Part shown: positions 1 through 7,540 of the stretch, piece by piece | How the letters are laid out: each line of letters begins with the position of its first letter | How positions within the stretch are numbered: the first letter of the stretch is position 1 | Source of the DNA: Candidatus Sumerlaeota bacterium | GTDB lineage: Bacteria > Sumerlaeota > Sumerlaeia > MWCT01 | DNA: 30,518 nucleotides | Assembly (NCBI GenBank): GCA_026398545.1 | Contig: JAPLSR010000053.1 | Span: forward strand, 1 to 30,518 | Direction of reading: 5' to 3' | The notes under the pieces: generated by a model | What the model saw: only the letters and a program-made list of their open reading frames with translations | Database searches by the model: none | What the model was told of the DNA's origin: nothing | Made by a program: the position numbers and the translations under genes

Positions 1-48
1 TATATAAAATAAAAATATGGTATTATATTGAATTTCCATTGGATATAG

Positions 49-759
49 TTATTGTCGAAAAAGATTCAGACACCACCAGGAGTATTCACCCTCCACTTCG
101 CGATATATATCAAGCCACTGTTTTCCCGAGCCTCCCAATAATCTATCCATCACAAACAACCATGCTATTCCAGCACCGAAAGCACCAACCAGAAAGGACC
201 ACCAACGAATTCTGTTATTCGATATTAATTTGGCAACTATGATAGCAAATAATCCCATTGACAAAGCGCCCCAGAATATTCGCCAGATTTCCCAGATGAC
301 TATGGTTCTATAACCGCTTATATAAAATAACCACCCAAGAAGAATGTATCCAAAATTGCTGAGGACACGGGGCGCTTCCCAGACATAATCAAAAGGATTG
401 GAATAAAATAATCCATTGCCTCGCTGGATAACAGATCGCGCAATCGCAGTATAGGTCGGTTGATCCGCCTGTAAATACCCCAGATAAACGTTCGGTCCCA
501 GGTCTCTTGCAAACCATGTCAGACTGACTGCAAGAAAGAGTAAAGATGGAATTGGGCTAAGAAAAAAGGCATTTCGTAAAAAACTATCTTTGCTGAAAAG
601 TAGCTTTATATCATTTAACAAAATTGGTGAGGAGTTCTCAGGTGGAGAAACAAGCGGCGGCTTTAAACGACCAACCGATTCTTTTCTCTTTCGGTGAAGT
701 TTGGATGGGTTTTTCATGAATGGCATGCATCCATAATATGTCAAAAATATGTCAAACAT
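49..759 (-). CDS. Multi-pass membrane protein, N-terminal part only; probably an interrupted gene
   Basis: I do not recognise a named family. The 236-residue product has a basic N-terminus and about four hydrophobic segments (roughly residues 58-80, 133-150, 160-180 and 190-210). A DQPTYTAIARSV stretch follows the first segment, a layout seen in large polytopic GT39-like or uncharacterised membrane proteins that are usually much longer. The frame ends at TAA (49-51). The same frame stays open beyond that stop to the window edge and reads LYPMEIQYNTIF, still membrane-protein-like, so a nonsense mutation or sequencing error in a longer gene is possible. The start is unsure: the ATG at 759 has GGGAG only one base away, and in-frame ATGs at 726 and 717 lack a clear ribosome binding site. 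It follows the AddB-like gene by 10 bases on the same strand, so it may be co-transcribed. It is more A/T-rich than its neighbours. Confidence 0.55.
   Translation of the reverse strand: MFDIFLTYYGCMPFMKNPSKLHRKRKESVGRLKPPLVSPPENSSPILLNDIKLLFSKDSFLRNAFFLSPIPSLLFLAVSLTWFARDLGPNVYLGYLQADQPTYTAIARSVIQRGNGLFYSNPFDYVWEAPRVLSNFGYILLGWLFYISGYRTIVIWEIWRIFWGALSMGLFAIIVAKLISNNRIRWWSFLVGAFGAGIAWLFVMDRLLGGSGKQWLDIYREVEGEYSWWCLNLFRQ
735..756. repeat. Two perfect tandem 11-bp direct repeats
   Basis: The 11-mer AATATGTCAAA occurs twice back to back (735-745 and 746-756). On the minus strand each copy contains TTGACA. The repeats overlap the first codons of the membrane-protein frame if the 759 start is used, or lie just upstream if translation starts at 726 or 717. 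They could be a duplicated promoter element or operator, but I find no good -10 box at the right distance. Confidence 0.4.
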
Positions 760-769
760 GCTCCCAAAA

Positions 770-3700
770 TCATCTTTCGGGAATCTGTATTCCGGAGGGT
801 TGCCCGCTCAGGGATGCCTTGCGGCAGGTGTTTGCAAAGGCGCACCAGCTGCAGGACCGGTCGCTTTCTCCAAGGGGAAATCTGCCTTCACGGATGTCCG
901 TCACATATTTACGGATATGCTCCTTTGTCCGCTCAAGGAGGTCTTCCAGTTCTTCGGATGTCTCACAATATGTTCTTTTTCTGGGGTGGTCGATGAGTGC
1001 CTTTAGCTCATCTTTAAGGATGATGGGGGAGTCGCGGTCGATGAGCGTCTCGGAATTTATGCAGTAATAGACAGCGCCGGCGGGGCGCAGTCGGCGTCCC
1101 ATCTCCCTCTCCAGCCATTCCCTCACCGAAAGGAGATAAACCGGCAACTGGAGACACTTCCCCTCTTCCACATCCGCCATCCCCATCCCGCTTTTGCCTG
1201 TCTTGTAATCCACAATGGCAAAGGAGTCCTCCCTGATTTCAATGCGGTCAATCCTGCCGCGGAGCCTGATGGGACCGTCGGGGTGCTCTATAATGTAAGG
1301 TGTGGCTGGTGGATGTTTTTCCCGCTCTTTCGGGGCGCCCGGCACCTGTCCGAAGGCAACTTCAAAAAAGCAGGGGACATAACCTGTGTTTCGTTCAAAG
1401 AAGTCGCGCTCATGTTCAATAAAAAGGCGCAGGATGCCCGGTCTGCCCTCGCCATCGGAAGCGCCGAGAAGCCGCTCCCGCTCCGCATCCCAGAAGAGAT
1501 TGTCATAAGGCAGGGCGCTCATCTCCTCCCTTGCGAGGGCAACAAGCCTCTCCGCCGCCCGTGCCATCTCGTCGTCTCCCACGATGGGGATGCGCCCCGC
1601 GTCTGCACGCTCTTTGTAAAATCGCCAGAGCGCCCGATGAAGCACAGAGCCGCGTTCCAGTGGGGTGATTTCCTCCTCCGGTTCCTCCGCCACAGGTTCG
1701 CTGAGGTGCAGGATGCGTCTCACAAAGAACTGGAAGGGGCACCGCGCATATTCCTCCAGTTGCGAGGCGGAAAAGTTGCCGTGTGAAAAAAAGGGACGTG
1801 ACGATTTTATGAAGACACCGCAGGAGGGCACAGGCGGGGGGCTCTTCACTCCGATGGCGGTCTGCCATTCCGGTCTTGAATAAACGTGGGCGTCCCGTTC
1901 GGGTTGTAAAATGGGAATGCCAAGTCGTTTCAGTTCATGAATGATGGGCGAGGGAAGAAGCGGGTTTTCACCTTCATTTGCCGGGCGGGTGATAATCATG
2001 CGCCGTCGTGTCTGACGGATGAAGTGGTAAAACAGGAACCTGTCCGCCGCAAAGGATTCACCCGTTGAAGGAAGTCCAAGATTCATGTGCTCAGGTTTTG
2101 AGATGAATGGCGAGGGCGGCTTGACGTGAGGGAATTCGCCATCGAGAAATCCCCCGAGGATGAGGTATTCAAAGGAAAAGAGGCGCGGTTCCAGACGTCC
2201 CAGAACCTGAACCGCATCAACCCTGACCTTCTCCGGATGGAAGGAATCTCCCGTGAGGGCAACTCGCAGTTCCCGGGCAAAATTTTCGAATGGACATTGT
2301 TTTCCTCCGAGGAGGTGATGAAGTGAGACCACCCCGGCAAGTGTTTCATAAAAATGCTCAAGCACCCGCACATCCCGGCTGTAAATATGGAAATCGGCGT
2401 CATCCCCCTCCGGCAGGAGGAGGCGCTTTCTTAAAAGGAGGGCATCCAGCGCCGCCTTTAACCTTTCCGCAAAAAACTCGTATGTGTTTTCGCCTGTGAA
2501 GGGGTCGGCGAGATTTTGTAACTGTTCAAGGACGTTTAAGATTTTCTGACAGTTATTGTAATCGTTTTTAAGGATTTCCAGGTCGGAAATCTCGCCCGAC
2601 TTCTCATCAGGTTCATATTCACCTCTTTCCATAAGTGAGAGTTTCCGGGAGAGGACAGCGACCTCCTCGCGCACAGCCACAATCCACGTTGCGATTCCGC
2701 CTGAGGCTCGCAGTCCTTTGAGCCGCGCAAGCATTGTCCCCGCCGGCGGGCGCCTTTCCTCCGGCACAAGCGAGGCGAATGAGAAGTATGGATTATTCAG
2801 TACTCGTAAAAATGTGGCGCGCTCAAAATTACTCTCAATCAGCAAAAGAAAGAGCTCCACAGCGCGGATGACAGGCACGCAGGAGAGAGAAACCCCGAGC
2901 GAGATATTATACGGGATGCCATACTCGCCGAAAATCTCCTGCACGAGGGAGGCATATTTTTCAAGGGAGGGAAAGCAGACGCAGATATCCGCAAGGGGGA
3001 CGGGATTTTTCTCATCCGTGGCGATATTCTTAATCAGGCGCGCAATGAAGCGCACCTCGCGAGAATGATTCGGAAGCTCATAAACACGCAGGAACTCACA
3101 TCCCCCGTCGAACGCTTTCTCGCCTGCATGGATATCTTTATAAAGACTGTTTGTAAAAATCTCCTTTTCGCATGTCGGTTCCCCCGCCTCAAGAAAATGA
3201 ACGGTGCCGGCGGAGTGAGCGAGACGGTTGAATGAATCCTCGAGATGTCCGAACAGGAGCGGTCGTCCGGGTTCATACTCCACCAGCACTATCGTTTCTG
3301 GTATGATACAGCCGAGGGATTCAAGAAATTGAACCAGCGTTTTGGGGAAGACATCCAGACCGTCAATGATAAGGCGCTCAAGCGAGGGGAAGATGGCGCG
3401 CGCAGTCCGGGAGGCATGGGTTGCCGCCTCACGATAAATGTCGCCCTGGTCGAGGAGTCCCTTTGACTTGAGAAATTTCTCATATCGCCGGAAGAGCCTC
3501 CGTATCAGGGAAAGCCCATGACTGTCTCTGGATATCTTATCAAGGTCGTCGGGTGAAATCCCTTCTTTTTTCATCTCAAGGATGAGTTCTCCCGCCCGTG
3601 CGAGCATGTTGGGGAAGGGGTCGCCACCAGTTGTGAAAAGGGGTTTGAGATGCCCCATATCCTCCATGGAGAGCGTTCGGAGGATTTGTGAGATGTCATT

Positions 3701-3967
3701 TGTGTTGAGGGGTTCTTTGAATGAGAGATGTGATGGGAGAAAGCGCGCAATGAAGGATTCGATGGGGAAGACAGGCGGTCTCTGCCAGCCACTCGGAACG
3801 GCGGTGGTGAGACTTCTTATCATCTCAAGGGCGAAGCGATGAGAGGGCACCACAAGGGCAAAAGATTCAGCATCGCCCCGCGCAAGCCGCTCTTTACATT
3901 CATCAAAGAGGGCGGCTGCCTTTTGACGCACCGCCGGACCGTAATATAGTTGATAACCGGTTGACAT
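770..3967 (-). CDS. addB: AddB-like ATP-dependent nuclease subunit with 4Fe-4S nuclease domain
   Basis: This 1065-residue protein resembles AddB, the partner of AddA in double-strand-break end resection. The nuclease end is clear. D907 (in GRIDRIE), then D920 and K922 (in VDYKTGK), are the PD-(D/E)XK catalytic residues. C743 (in YARCPFQFF) with C1039, C1042 and C1048 gives the C...CX2CX5C iron-sulphur clasp typical of AddB. The N-terminal helicase-like part (YGPAVRQK and onward) has no Walker A P-loop that I can see, unlike Bacillus AddB, so ATP-driven translocation would have to come from a partner. No addA-like UvrD helicase lies in the window. The ATG at 3967 has AGGA eight bases upstream. 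A long leader with inverted repeats precedes it. The alternative label is a generic PD-(D/E)XK nuclease family protein. Confidence 0.85.
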   Translation of the reverse strand: MSTGYQLYYGPAVRQKAAALFDECKERLARGDAESFALVVPSHRFALEMIRSLTTAVPSGWQRPPVFPIESFIARFLPSHLSFKEPLNTNDISQILRTLSMEDMGHLKPLFTTGGDPFPNMLARAGELILEMKKEGISPDDLDKISRDSHGLSLIRRLFRRYEKFLKSKGLLDQGDIYREAATHASRTARAIFPSLERLIIDGLDVFPKTLVQFLESLGCIIPETIVLVEYEPGRPLLFGHLEDSFNRLAHSAGTVHFLEAGEPTCEKEIFTNSLYKDIHAGEKAFDGGCEFLRVYELPNHSREVRFIARLIKNIATDEKNPVPLADICVCFPSLEKYASLVQEIFGEYGIPYNISLGVSLSCVPVIRAVELFLLLIESNFERATFLRVLNNPYFSFASLVPEERRPPAGTMLARLKGLRASGGIATWIVAVREEVAVLSRKLSLMERGEYEPDEKSGEISDLEILKNDYNNCQKILNVLEQLQNLADPFTGENTYEFFAERLKAALDALLLRKRLLLPEGDDADFHIYSRDVRVLEHFYETLAGVVSLHHLLGGKQCPFENFARELRVALTGDSFHPEKVRVDAVQVLGRLEPRLFSFEYLILGGFLDGEFPHVKPPSPFISKPEHMNLGLPSTGESFAADRFLFYHFIRQTRRRMIITRPANEGENPLLPSPIIHELKRLGIPILQPERDAHVYSRPEWQTAIGVKSPPPVPSCGVFIKSSRPFFSHGNFSASQLEEYARCPFQFFVRRILHLSEPVAEEPEEEITPLERGSVLHRALWRFYKERADAGRIPIVGDDEMARAAERLVALAREEMSALPYDNLFWDAERERLLGASDGEGRPGILRLFIEHERDFFERNTGYVPCFFEVAFGQVPGAPKEREKHPPATPYIIEHPDGPIRLRGRIDRIEIREDSFAIVDYKTGKSGMGMADVEEGKCLQLPVYLLSVREWLEREMGRRLRPAGAVYYCINSETLIDRDSPIILKDELKALIDHPRKRTYCETSEELEDLLERTKEHIRKYVTDIREGRFPLGESDRSCSWCAFANTCRKASLSGQPSGIQIPER

Positions 3968-4036
3968 TCATTTCATCCTGCAGGTCGCTGAGGCGCGGAG
4001 AAGAGGACGTCAAGACCCCAAGGTTGAAATAAAAAA

Positions 4037-4128
4037 ATCACGGGCGTGGAGTCAAAGGTGGGAAACGGCGTTCTCCGTGCGCTTCCAAGAAGAAGGCCCG
4101 CCACACAAAACCCTATAACGCCCGTGAT
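4037..4128 (-). terminator. Perfect 11-bp inverted repeat with a 70-base loop followed by a T-tract (terminator or structured leader)
   Basis: ATCACGGGCGT (4037-4047) and ACGCCCGTGAT (4118-4128) are perfectly complementary. In the minus-strand transcript the second arm runs straight into TTTTTTTATTT (4027-4037), as at an intrinsic terminator, but the loop is far longer than normal. It lies in the leader of the AddB-like gene, so it could end a short transcript, attenuate addB, or be the closing helix of a structured RNA. Confidence 0.45.
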
Positions 4129-4148
4129 TCCTTCAGGGAAGACACCTG

Positions 4149-4176
4149 AAAAAGGCAAGAAAAAAAAGCCTTTTTT
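4149..4176. terminator. A-tract/T-tract hairpin, possible weak bidirectional terminator
   Basis: AAAAAGGC (4149-4156) pairs with GCCTTTTT (4168-4175) around an A-rich loop, and the hairpin is followed by T-runs on either strand. Only three G-C pairs hold it, so activity is doubtful. It is the nearest candidate for ending the rpsO-pnp transcript. Confidence 0.3.
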
Positions 4177-4191
4177 CAATTCAATAAAGAT

Positions 4192-4222
4192 ATTATCTTA
4201 ATCAATATTGGATAGGTGTCAA
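4192..4222 (-). promoter_or_regulatory. Weak candidate promoter for the AddB-like gene
   Basis: On the minus strand TTGACA (4222-4217) is followed after 19 bases by GATAAT (4197-4192). The spacer is longer than the ideal 17, so the call is tentative. If used, the transcript would carry the 11-bp inverted repeat in its leader. Confidence 0.3.
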
Positions 4223-4422
4223 AGGAAAAAAGGGCGATGAGATAATTTCAATATTACCAGATTTATAGATTAGGATGCATCCACCCGGTGTGTTGTATCA
4301 TATTGACACACATTATTGTAAAGATGGCTACATATTGGACGTAAATTCAATAAATTATGTCGTATATGGTATATCTTCGCTTTTTCTTCGCCTTTTTCCT
4401 CTCCCACCGTATTTTGCCTTCC

Positions 4423-6648
4423 TTATTTCTCTTCATTTTCCTTGTGCGGTGGCACCCAGCGATATGTCGGCGGTTTCTTCTGCTGGTGTTGTTCCTGCTG
4501 ATGTGGTTCCTGACGGTGTGGTTCCTGCTGACGGGGTTTTCTTTGCGGGATTTCGCCCCTGTCCTTCATTGCCTCCTTACGGCTCAATCTTATCTTGCCA
4601 TTAATCGGGTCAATCCCGATGACCTTCACAAGGAGTGTGTCACCCTCGCGGCAGATGTCCTCCACCTTTTCCACCCTTGAAAAATCGAGCTCGGAGATAT
4701 GCACCAGTCCGTCTTTTCCGGGCAATATCTCCACAAAGGCGCCAAACGTGGTGACGCGCACAACCTTTCCCGTATAAATCTGCCCGATTTCGGCTTCGGC
4801 AGTCCTGCCGCGAATCATGTCCACGGCTTTCTGCATCGATTGCGCCTCGGAGGAGGCAATATAAACAGAGCCATCGTCCTCGATGTCTATCTTGCACCCG
4901 GTCTTTTCGATAATCTCCTTGACCACCTTGCCTCCGGGACCGATGAGCTCGCCGATTTTGTCCACAGGTATATGGAGAATCTGGATGCGCGGGGCATGGG
5001 GTTTGAGGTCGGGGCGAGGCTCCGCAATTGTCTCCTTCATCTTTTCGAGTATGGACTCGCGGCCGCGTCTTGCCTGTTCCAGCGCCTTTGATAGAATCTC
5101 AAAATCAATGCCTGATGTTTTAATATCCATCTGGAGGGCAGTGATACCATTCGCCGTTCCTGCCACCTTGAAGTCCATATCGCCGAGGTGGTCTTCCAGC
5201 CCCATGATATCGCTCAGGATTGCCACCTTGTTATTCTCATTGACGAGCCCCATGGCGATGCCCGCCACTGGCGACTTGATGGGCACGCCGCAATCCATGA
5301 GCGCAAGAGTGCTGGCGCAGACAGATGCCATGGAGGATGAGCCGTTGGATTCCATGATTTCAGAGACGATGCGGATGGTGTAAGGGAATTTCTCATTTTC
5401 CGGCAGGATGGGGTGGAGGGCGCGTTCAGCGAGCATGCCATGTCCGATTTCGCGTCGTCCCGGTCCAACAGGTCTCCCGCACTCCCCAACGCTGTATGAA
5501 GGGAAATTATAGTGAAGCATGAACCCCTTTTCAGAGACACCCATCAGGTCGTCAATAGTCTGGCGGTCGTCAGGTGTGCCGAGTGTTACTGCGGCAAGCG
5601 CCTGTGTCTGACCGCGTGTGAAGATGGCGGAGCCATGGGGGCAGGGAAGCGATGCGATTTCGCATGTGATGGGACGTATCTCCTCATGACGGCGTCCATC
5701 GGCTCTGATTTTTTCCTCCACAATCATCCGTCGAAGGTCGGCGGTGTAAATATTATCACAATAGTGTGAGATATCATCCTCGCGTTCGGGGAATGTCTCC
5801 GCCAGCGCCGCACGCACCTCTTCATCTATTGCCTTCTGAATCTCCTTCCGCGCCTGCTTGTCATAGGTCTTGTGGATTTCAGTGAGGCGTGGACGGAAGA
5901 GTTTCTCCACTGCGGCGAGGAGCCCGGGGTCTGTCTCCGGCGCTTCAAAAGGCATCTTCGGGACGCCGCATTCTGCACGCATGGTCTCAAGGAGCGCCAC
6001 CACACGCATGTTTTCCTCATGCGCCAGTCTGAGCGCCTCAAGTATGACCTCTTCCGAGACCTCGGATGACCCGCACTCCACCATGCAGATGGCGTCCTTC
6101 GTCCCCGCCGCCACAAGGTCGAGGTCTGACTGTTCCATCTCCTGGAATGTCGGGTTCAGGATGAATTCATCGCCGATGTGTGCGACGCGGCAGCCCGCGA
6201 TAGGGGTGGTGAAGGGAATCTTGGAGATATAGAGCGCGGCGGAAGATGCGATAAGTGCGGGCAGTTCCGCCGGATGTTGCTGGTCCATGGACAGGATGGA
6301 GATATACACCTGTGTTTCGTTGCGAAAGCCCTCAGGAAAGAGGGGTCGCAGGGGGCGGTCAATCAGGCGGGCGCGCAGGGTCTCACTTGTCCCGGGTCGT
6401 CCCTCACGCTTGAAAAATCCGCCGGGGATGCGCCCCGAGGCGTAAAATTTTTCCCTGTAATCTACTGTAAGGGGAAAAAAATCCTGTGATTTCTCCGGCG
6501 GTTTATCGGCAACAACGACAGCCGAAAGGACGATGGTGTCGCCCCATTGCGCCAGCACAGCGCCATGCGCCTGTCTTGCGAGACGTCCAGTCTCAAGGGT
6601 CAGTGTGCCCGAACCGTAAGGGATTGCGTAACGTTTGCTCTCGTTCAT
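4423..6648 (-). CDS. pnp: Polynucleotide phosphorylase
   Basis: Phosphorolytic 3'-5' exoribonuclease and RNA-tailing enzyme, a ring trimer in the cytoplasm and part of the degradosome. The 741 residues show two RNase PH-like halves, with the catalytic one holding GRREIGHG (R398, R399), the SNGSSSMAS phosphate-binding loop and D486/D492. These coordinates coincide with the E. coli numbering. A KH domain with its GPGGK loop sits near residue 567 and an S1 domain spans about 620-690. The tail beyond S1 is a Gln/His/Pro-rich spacer built from tandem pentapeptides (QEPHR, QEPHQ, QEQHQ). The ATG at 6648 is preceded by AGGAAGGA. It lies 248 bases downstream of rpsO, the classical rpsO-pnp arrangement, with a stem in the gap that could serve autoregulation. 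Confidence 0.98.
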   Translation of the reverse strand: MNESKRYAIPYGSGTLTLETGRLARQAHGAVLAQWGDTIVLSAVVVADKPPEKSQDFFPLTVDYREKFYASGRIPGGFFKREGRPGTSETLRARLIDRPLRPLFPEGFRNETQVYISILSMDQQHPAELPALIASSAALYISKIPFTTPIAGCRVAHIGDEFILNPTFQEMEQSDLDLVAAGTKDAICMVECGSSEVSEEVILEALRLAHEENMRVVALLETMRAECGVPKMPFEAPETDPGLLAAVEKLFRPRLTEIHKTYDKQARKEIQKAIDEEVRAALAETFPEREDDISHYCDNIYTADLRRMIVEEKIRADGRRHEEIRPITCEIASLPCPHGSAIFTRGQTQALAAVTLGTPDDRQTIDDLMGVSEKGFMLHYNFPSYSVGECGRPVGPGRREIGHGMLAERALHPILPENEKFPYTIRIVSEIMESNGSSSMASVCASTLALMDCGVPIKSPVAGIAMGLVNENNKVAILSDIMGLEDHLGDMDFKVAGTANGITALQMDIKTSGIDFEILSKALEQARRGRESILEKMKETIAEPRPDLKPHAPRIQILHIPVDKIGELIGPGGKVVKEIIEKTGCKIDIEDDGSVYIASSEAQSMQKAVDMIRGRTAEAEIGQIYTGKVVRVTTFGAFVEILPGKDGLVHISELDFSRVEKVEDICREGDTLLVKVIGIDPINGKIRLSRKEAMKDRGEIPQRKPRQQEPHRQEPHQQEQHQQKKPPTYRWVPPHKENEEK
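4483..4527. repeat. Three tandem 15-bp units in the pnp 3' end
   Basis: Units at 4513-4527, 4498-4512 and 4483-4497 (minus-strand order) encode QEPHR, QEPHQ and QEQHQ. They look like recent slippage duplication within the disordered C-terminal tail of Pnp and should vary in copy number between strains. Confidence 0.75.
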
Positions 6649-6749
6649 AAAAAAATCCTTCCTGCGGCCGATTGTGCGGGAAGGACAGGATAGACACCGC
6701 TTTTATTGAAGAAACGGGTCTTCGGAATTTAGAGCTTATGCGCCCGTGA

Positions 6750-6813
6750 GGGATTTGCGACATGACAGTGAAGGTCATCCTGACGTCAATAGGTCGCACA
6801 ACCTCAAAATCCC
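6750..6813 (-). promoter_or_regulatory. Structured pnp leader: two-step long-range stem with an inner hairpin
   Basis: On the minus strand GGGATTT (6813-6807) pairs with AAATCCC (6756-6750), TGCGAC (6798-6793) with GTCGCA (6761-6756, sharing one base), and ATGAC (6778-6774) with GTCAT (6766-6762). Together they give a stem of about 12 pairs with one bulge, capped by a hairpin, about 100 bases before the pnp start. In E. coli the pnp leader folds into an RNase III-cut stem that mediates Pnp autoregulation. An equivalent role here is inference. Confidence 0.5.
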
Positions 6814-6868
6814 GAAACCTGTCCCCTCCGCGACGTCCAAACGGCCGCCTTTATATAATGATGTGATA

Positions 6869-6890
6869 AGGGGCGGAACACTCCACCCCT
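6869..6890 (-). terminator. G/C-rich hairpin just after the rpsO stop
   Basis: In the minus-strand transcript AGGGGTGGA pairs with TCCGCCCCT (9 pairs, one G-U, small loop). The tail is TATCACATCATTATAT rather than a T-run. It therefore looks like a partial terminator or a 3'-end stabilising stem that lets some transcripts continue into pnp. Confidence 0.45.
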
Positions 6891-6896
6891 AAAATC

Positions 6897-7166
6897 CTAT
6901 TTCCTGAGCCCAAGACTTGCCACAATCTTCCGGTAGCGCTCAATATCCAGTCTCTGCAAGTAGTTCAGGAGACTCTTACGTCTCCCCACCATCTTCAGAA
7001 GCCCCCGACGGGAGTGGTGGTCTTTCGCATGAGCCTTGAAATGTCCCGTCAGGTTATTGATACGTTCCGTGAGGATAGCAACCTGCACCTCAGGAGAGCC
7101 GGTGTCACCCTCATGGCGTTTGAACTGCCCAATCAGTTCCTTCTTCTTTTCCAGTGTGATGGACAT
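6897..7166 (-). CDS. rpsO: 30S ribosomal protein S15
   Basis: S15 is a primary 16S rRNA binder that nucleates the platform of the small subunit. The 89-residue length and the family signature are intact (FKRHEGDTGSPEVQVAILT, then HSRRGLLKMVGRRKSLLNYL). The ATG at 7166 has a strong AAAGGAG site upstream. A -35/-10 pair lies at 7292-7321, and two helices sit in the leader between. In other bacteria S15 represses its own translation by binding a leader structure that mimics its rRNA site. The helices here could do the same, but this is not shown. Confidence 0.99.
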   Translation of the reverse strand: MSITLEKKKELIGQFKRHEGDTGSPEVQVAILTERINNLTGHFKAHAKDHHSRRGLLKMVGRRKSLLNYLQRLDIERYRKIVASLGLRK

Positions 7167-7198
7167 AATGCATCACTCCTTTAATTTTAACAATCTGC

Positions 7199-7243
7199 CT
7201 TCAGCCCAGTCAGACGCCGGAGTCTCATCAAACCGAGCAGAAG
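7199..7243 (-). promoter_or_regulatory. Long helix in the rpsO leader, possible S15 autoregulatory site
   Basis: Arms 7243-7233 and 7209-7199 pair over 11 positions with one mismatch and two adjacent-type G-U wobbles. An inner AGAC/GTCT helix (7225-7222 with 7215-7212) caps it. It ends about 33 bases before the rpsO start. S15 recognises G-U/G-C steps in helical RNA, which makes this a reasonable autoregulation candidate (inference). Confidence 0.45.
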
Positions 7244-7258
7244 GTAAAAAACTCAAGA

Positions 7259-7284
7259 TTCGTTGAGCCCTTTCACTCAACGAA
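7259..7284 (-). promoter_or_regulatory. Perfect 9-bp hairpin at the predicted 5' end of the rpsO mRNA
   Basis: TTCGTTGAG (7284-7276) pairs with CTCAACGAA (7267-7259) around an 8-base loop. From the -10 box, transcription would start about 7285-7286, so the stem begins at the very 5' end and could protect the message. A six-T run follows seven bases after the stem, so an attenuator is the alternative. Confidence 0.5.
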
Positions 7285-7291
7285 CTAAATC

Positions 7292-7321
7292 TTTATCCCT
7301 CTTGCGCCCACCCTGTGTCAA
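7292..7321 (-). promoter_or_regulatory. rpsO: rpsO promoter
   Basis: A consensus TTGACA (7321-7316) is followed after 18 bases by GATAAA (7297-7292) on the minus strand, about 120 bases before the rpsO start. It is the best-looking promoter in the window. Confidence 0.6.
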
Positions 7322-7540
7322 CAGAAAATGAGAGATTACAGGGATTAAATAGAAATATATTCAATACAGAAAAACGGTGATTAACGCATCAACGAAGCGT
7401 TGCCCTGTTATACGTAAATTATTTTCGCCGGGATTCATTTTCTTCTTGAAATGTTTTATGTTGTTCGGGAATTTTAAATGTGGATTTCCATAAAAAAGGC
7501 GTAAAGTCTGGTGTAGGAAATATGGAGTTTAATACAGGAC

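Larger units (their letters stand above)
3968..4422. other. 455-base non-coding stretch between pnp and the AddB-like gene
   Basis: I see no credible gene here. A 68-codon TTG-started frame (3973-4179, minus) coincides with inverted repeats and reads as low-complexity. The stretch holds a perfect 11-bp inverted repeat with a T-tract (4037-4128), an A/T-flanked hairpin (4149-4176) and a weak minus-strand promoter (4192-4222). The part from 4223 to 4422 is A/T-rich with nothing I can name. Confidence 0.7.
7167..7540. other. 374-base divergent intergenic region between rpsO and the DUF6754 cluster
   Basis: The left half is the rpsO promoter and structured leader. The right half (about 7322-7540) is A/T-rich and must hold the promoter of the plus-strand cluster, but I find no convincing -35/-10 pair. 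The only structure there is a 5-bp AACGC/GCGTT hairpin near 7384-7402. No gene or RNA gene is visible. Confidence 0.6.

Noticed and set aside
2696..2710. CCGCCTGAGGC match inside the AddB-like gene as another repeat copy
   Set aside because: Only half the palindrome matches, and the codons (RASGG) fit the protein, so chance is likely.
3973..4179. 68-codon minus-strand frame with a TTG start upstream of the AddB-like gene
   Set aside because: It spans the inverted repeats, starts in an A/T hairpin, has no ribosome binding site and no protein-like pattern.
4291..4320. Plus-strand TTGACA with short inverted GTGTG/CACAC as a promoter
   Set aside because: No good -10 at proper spacing and no plus-strand gene downstream.
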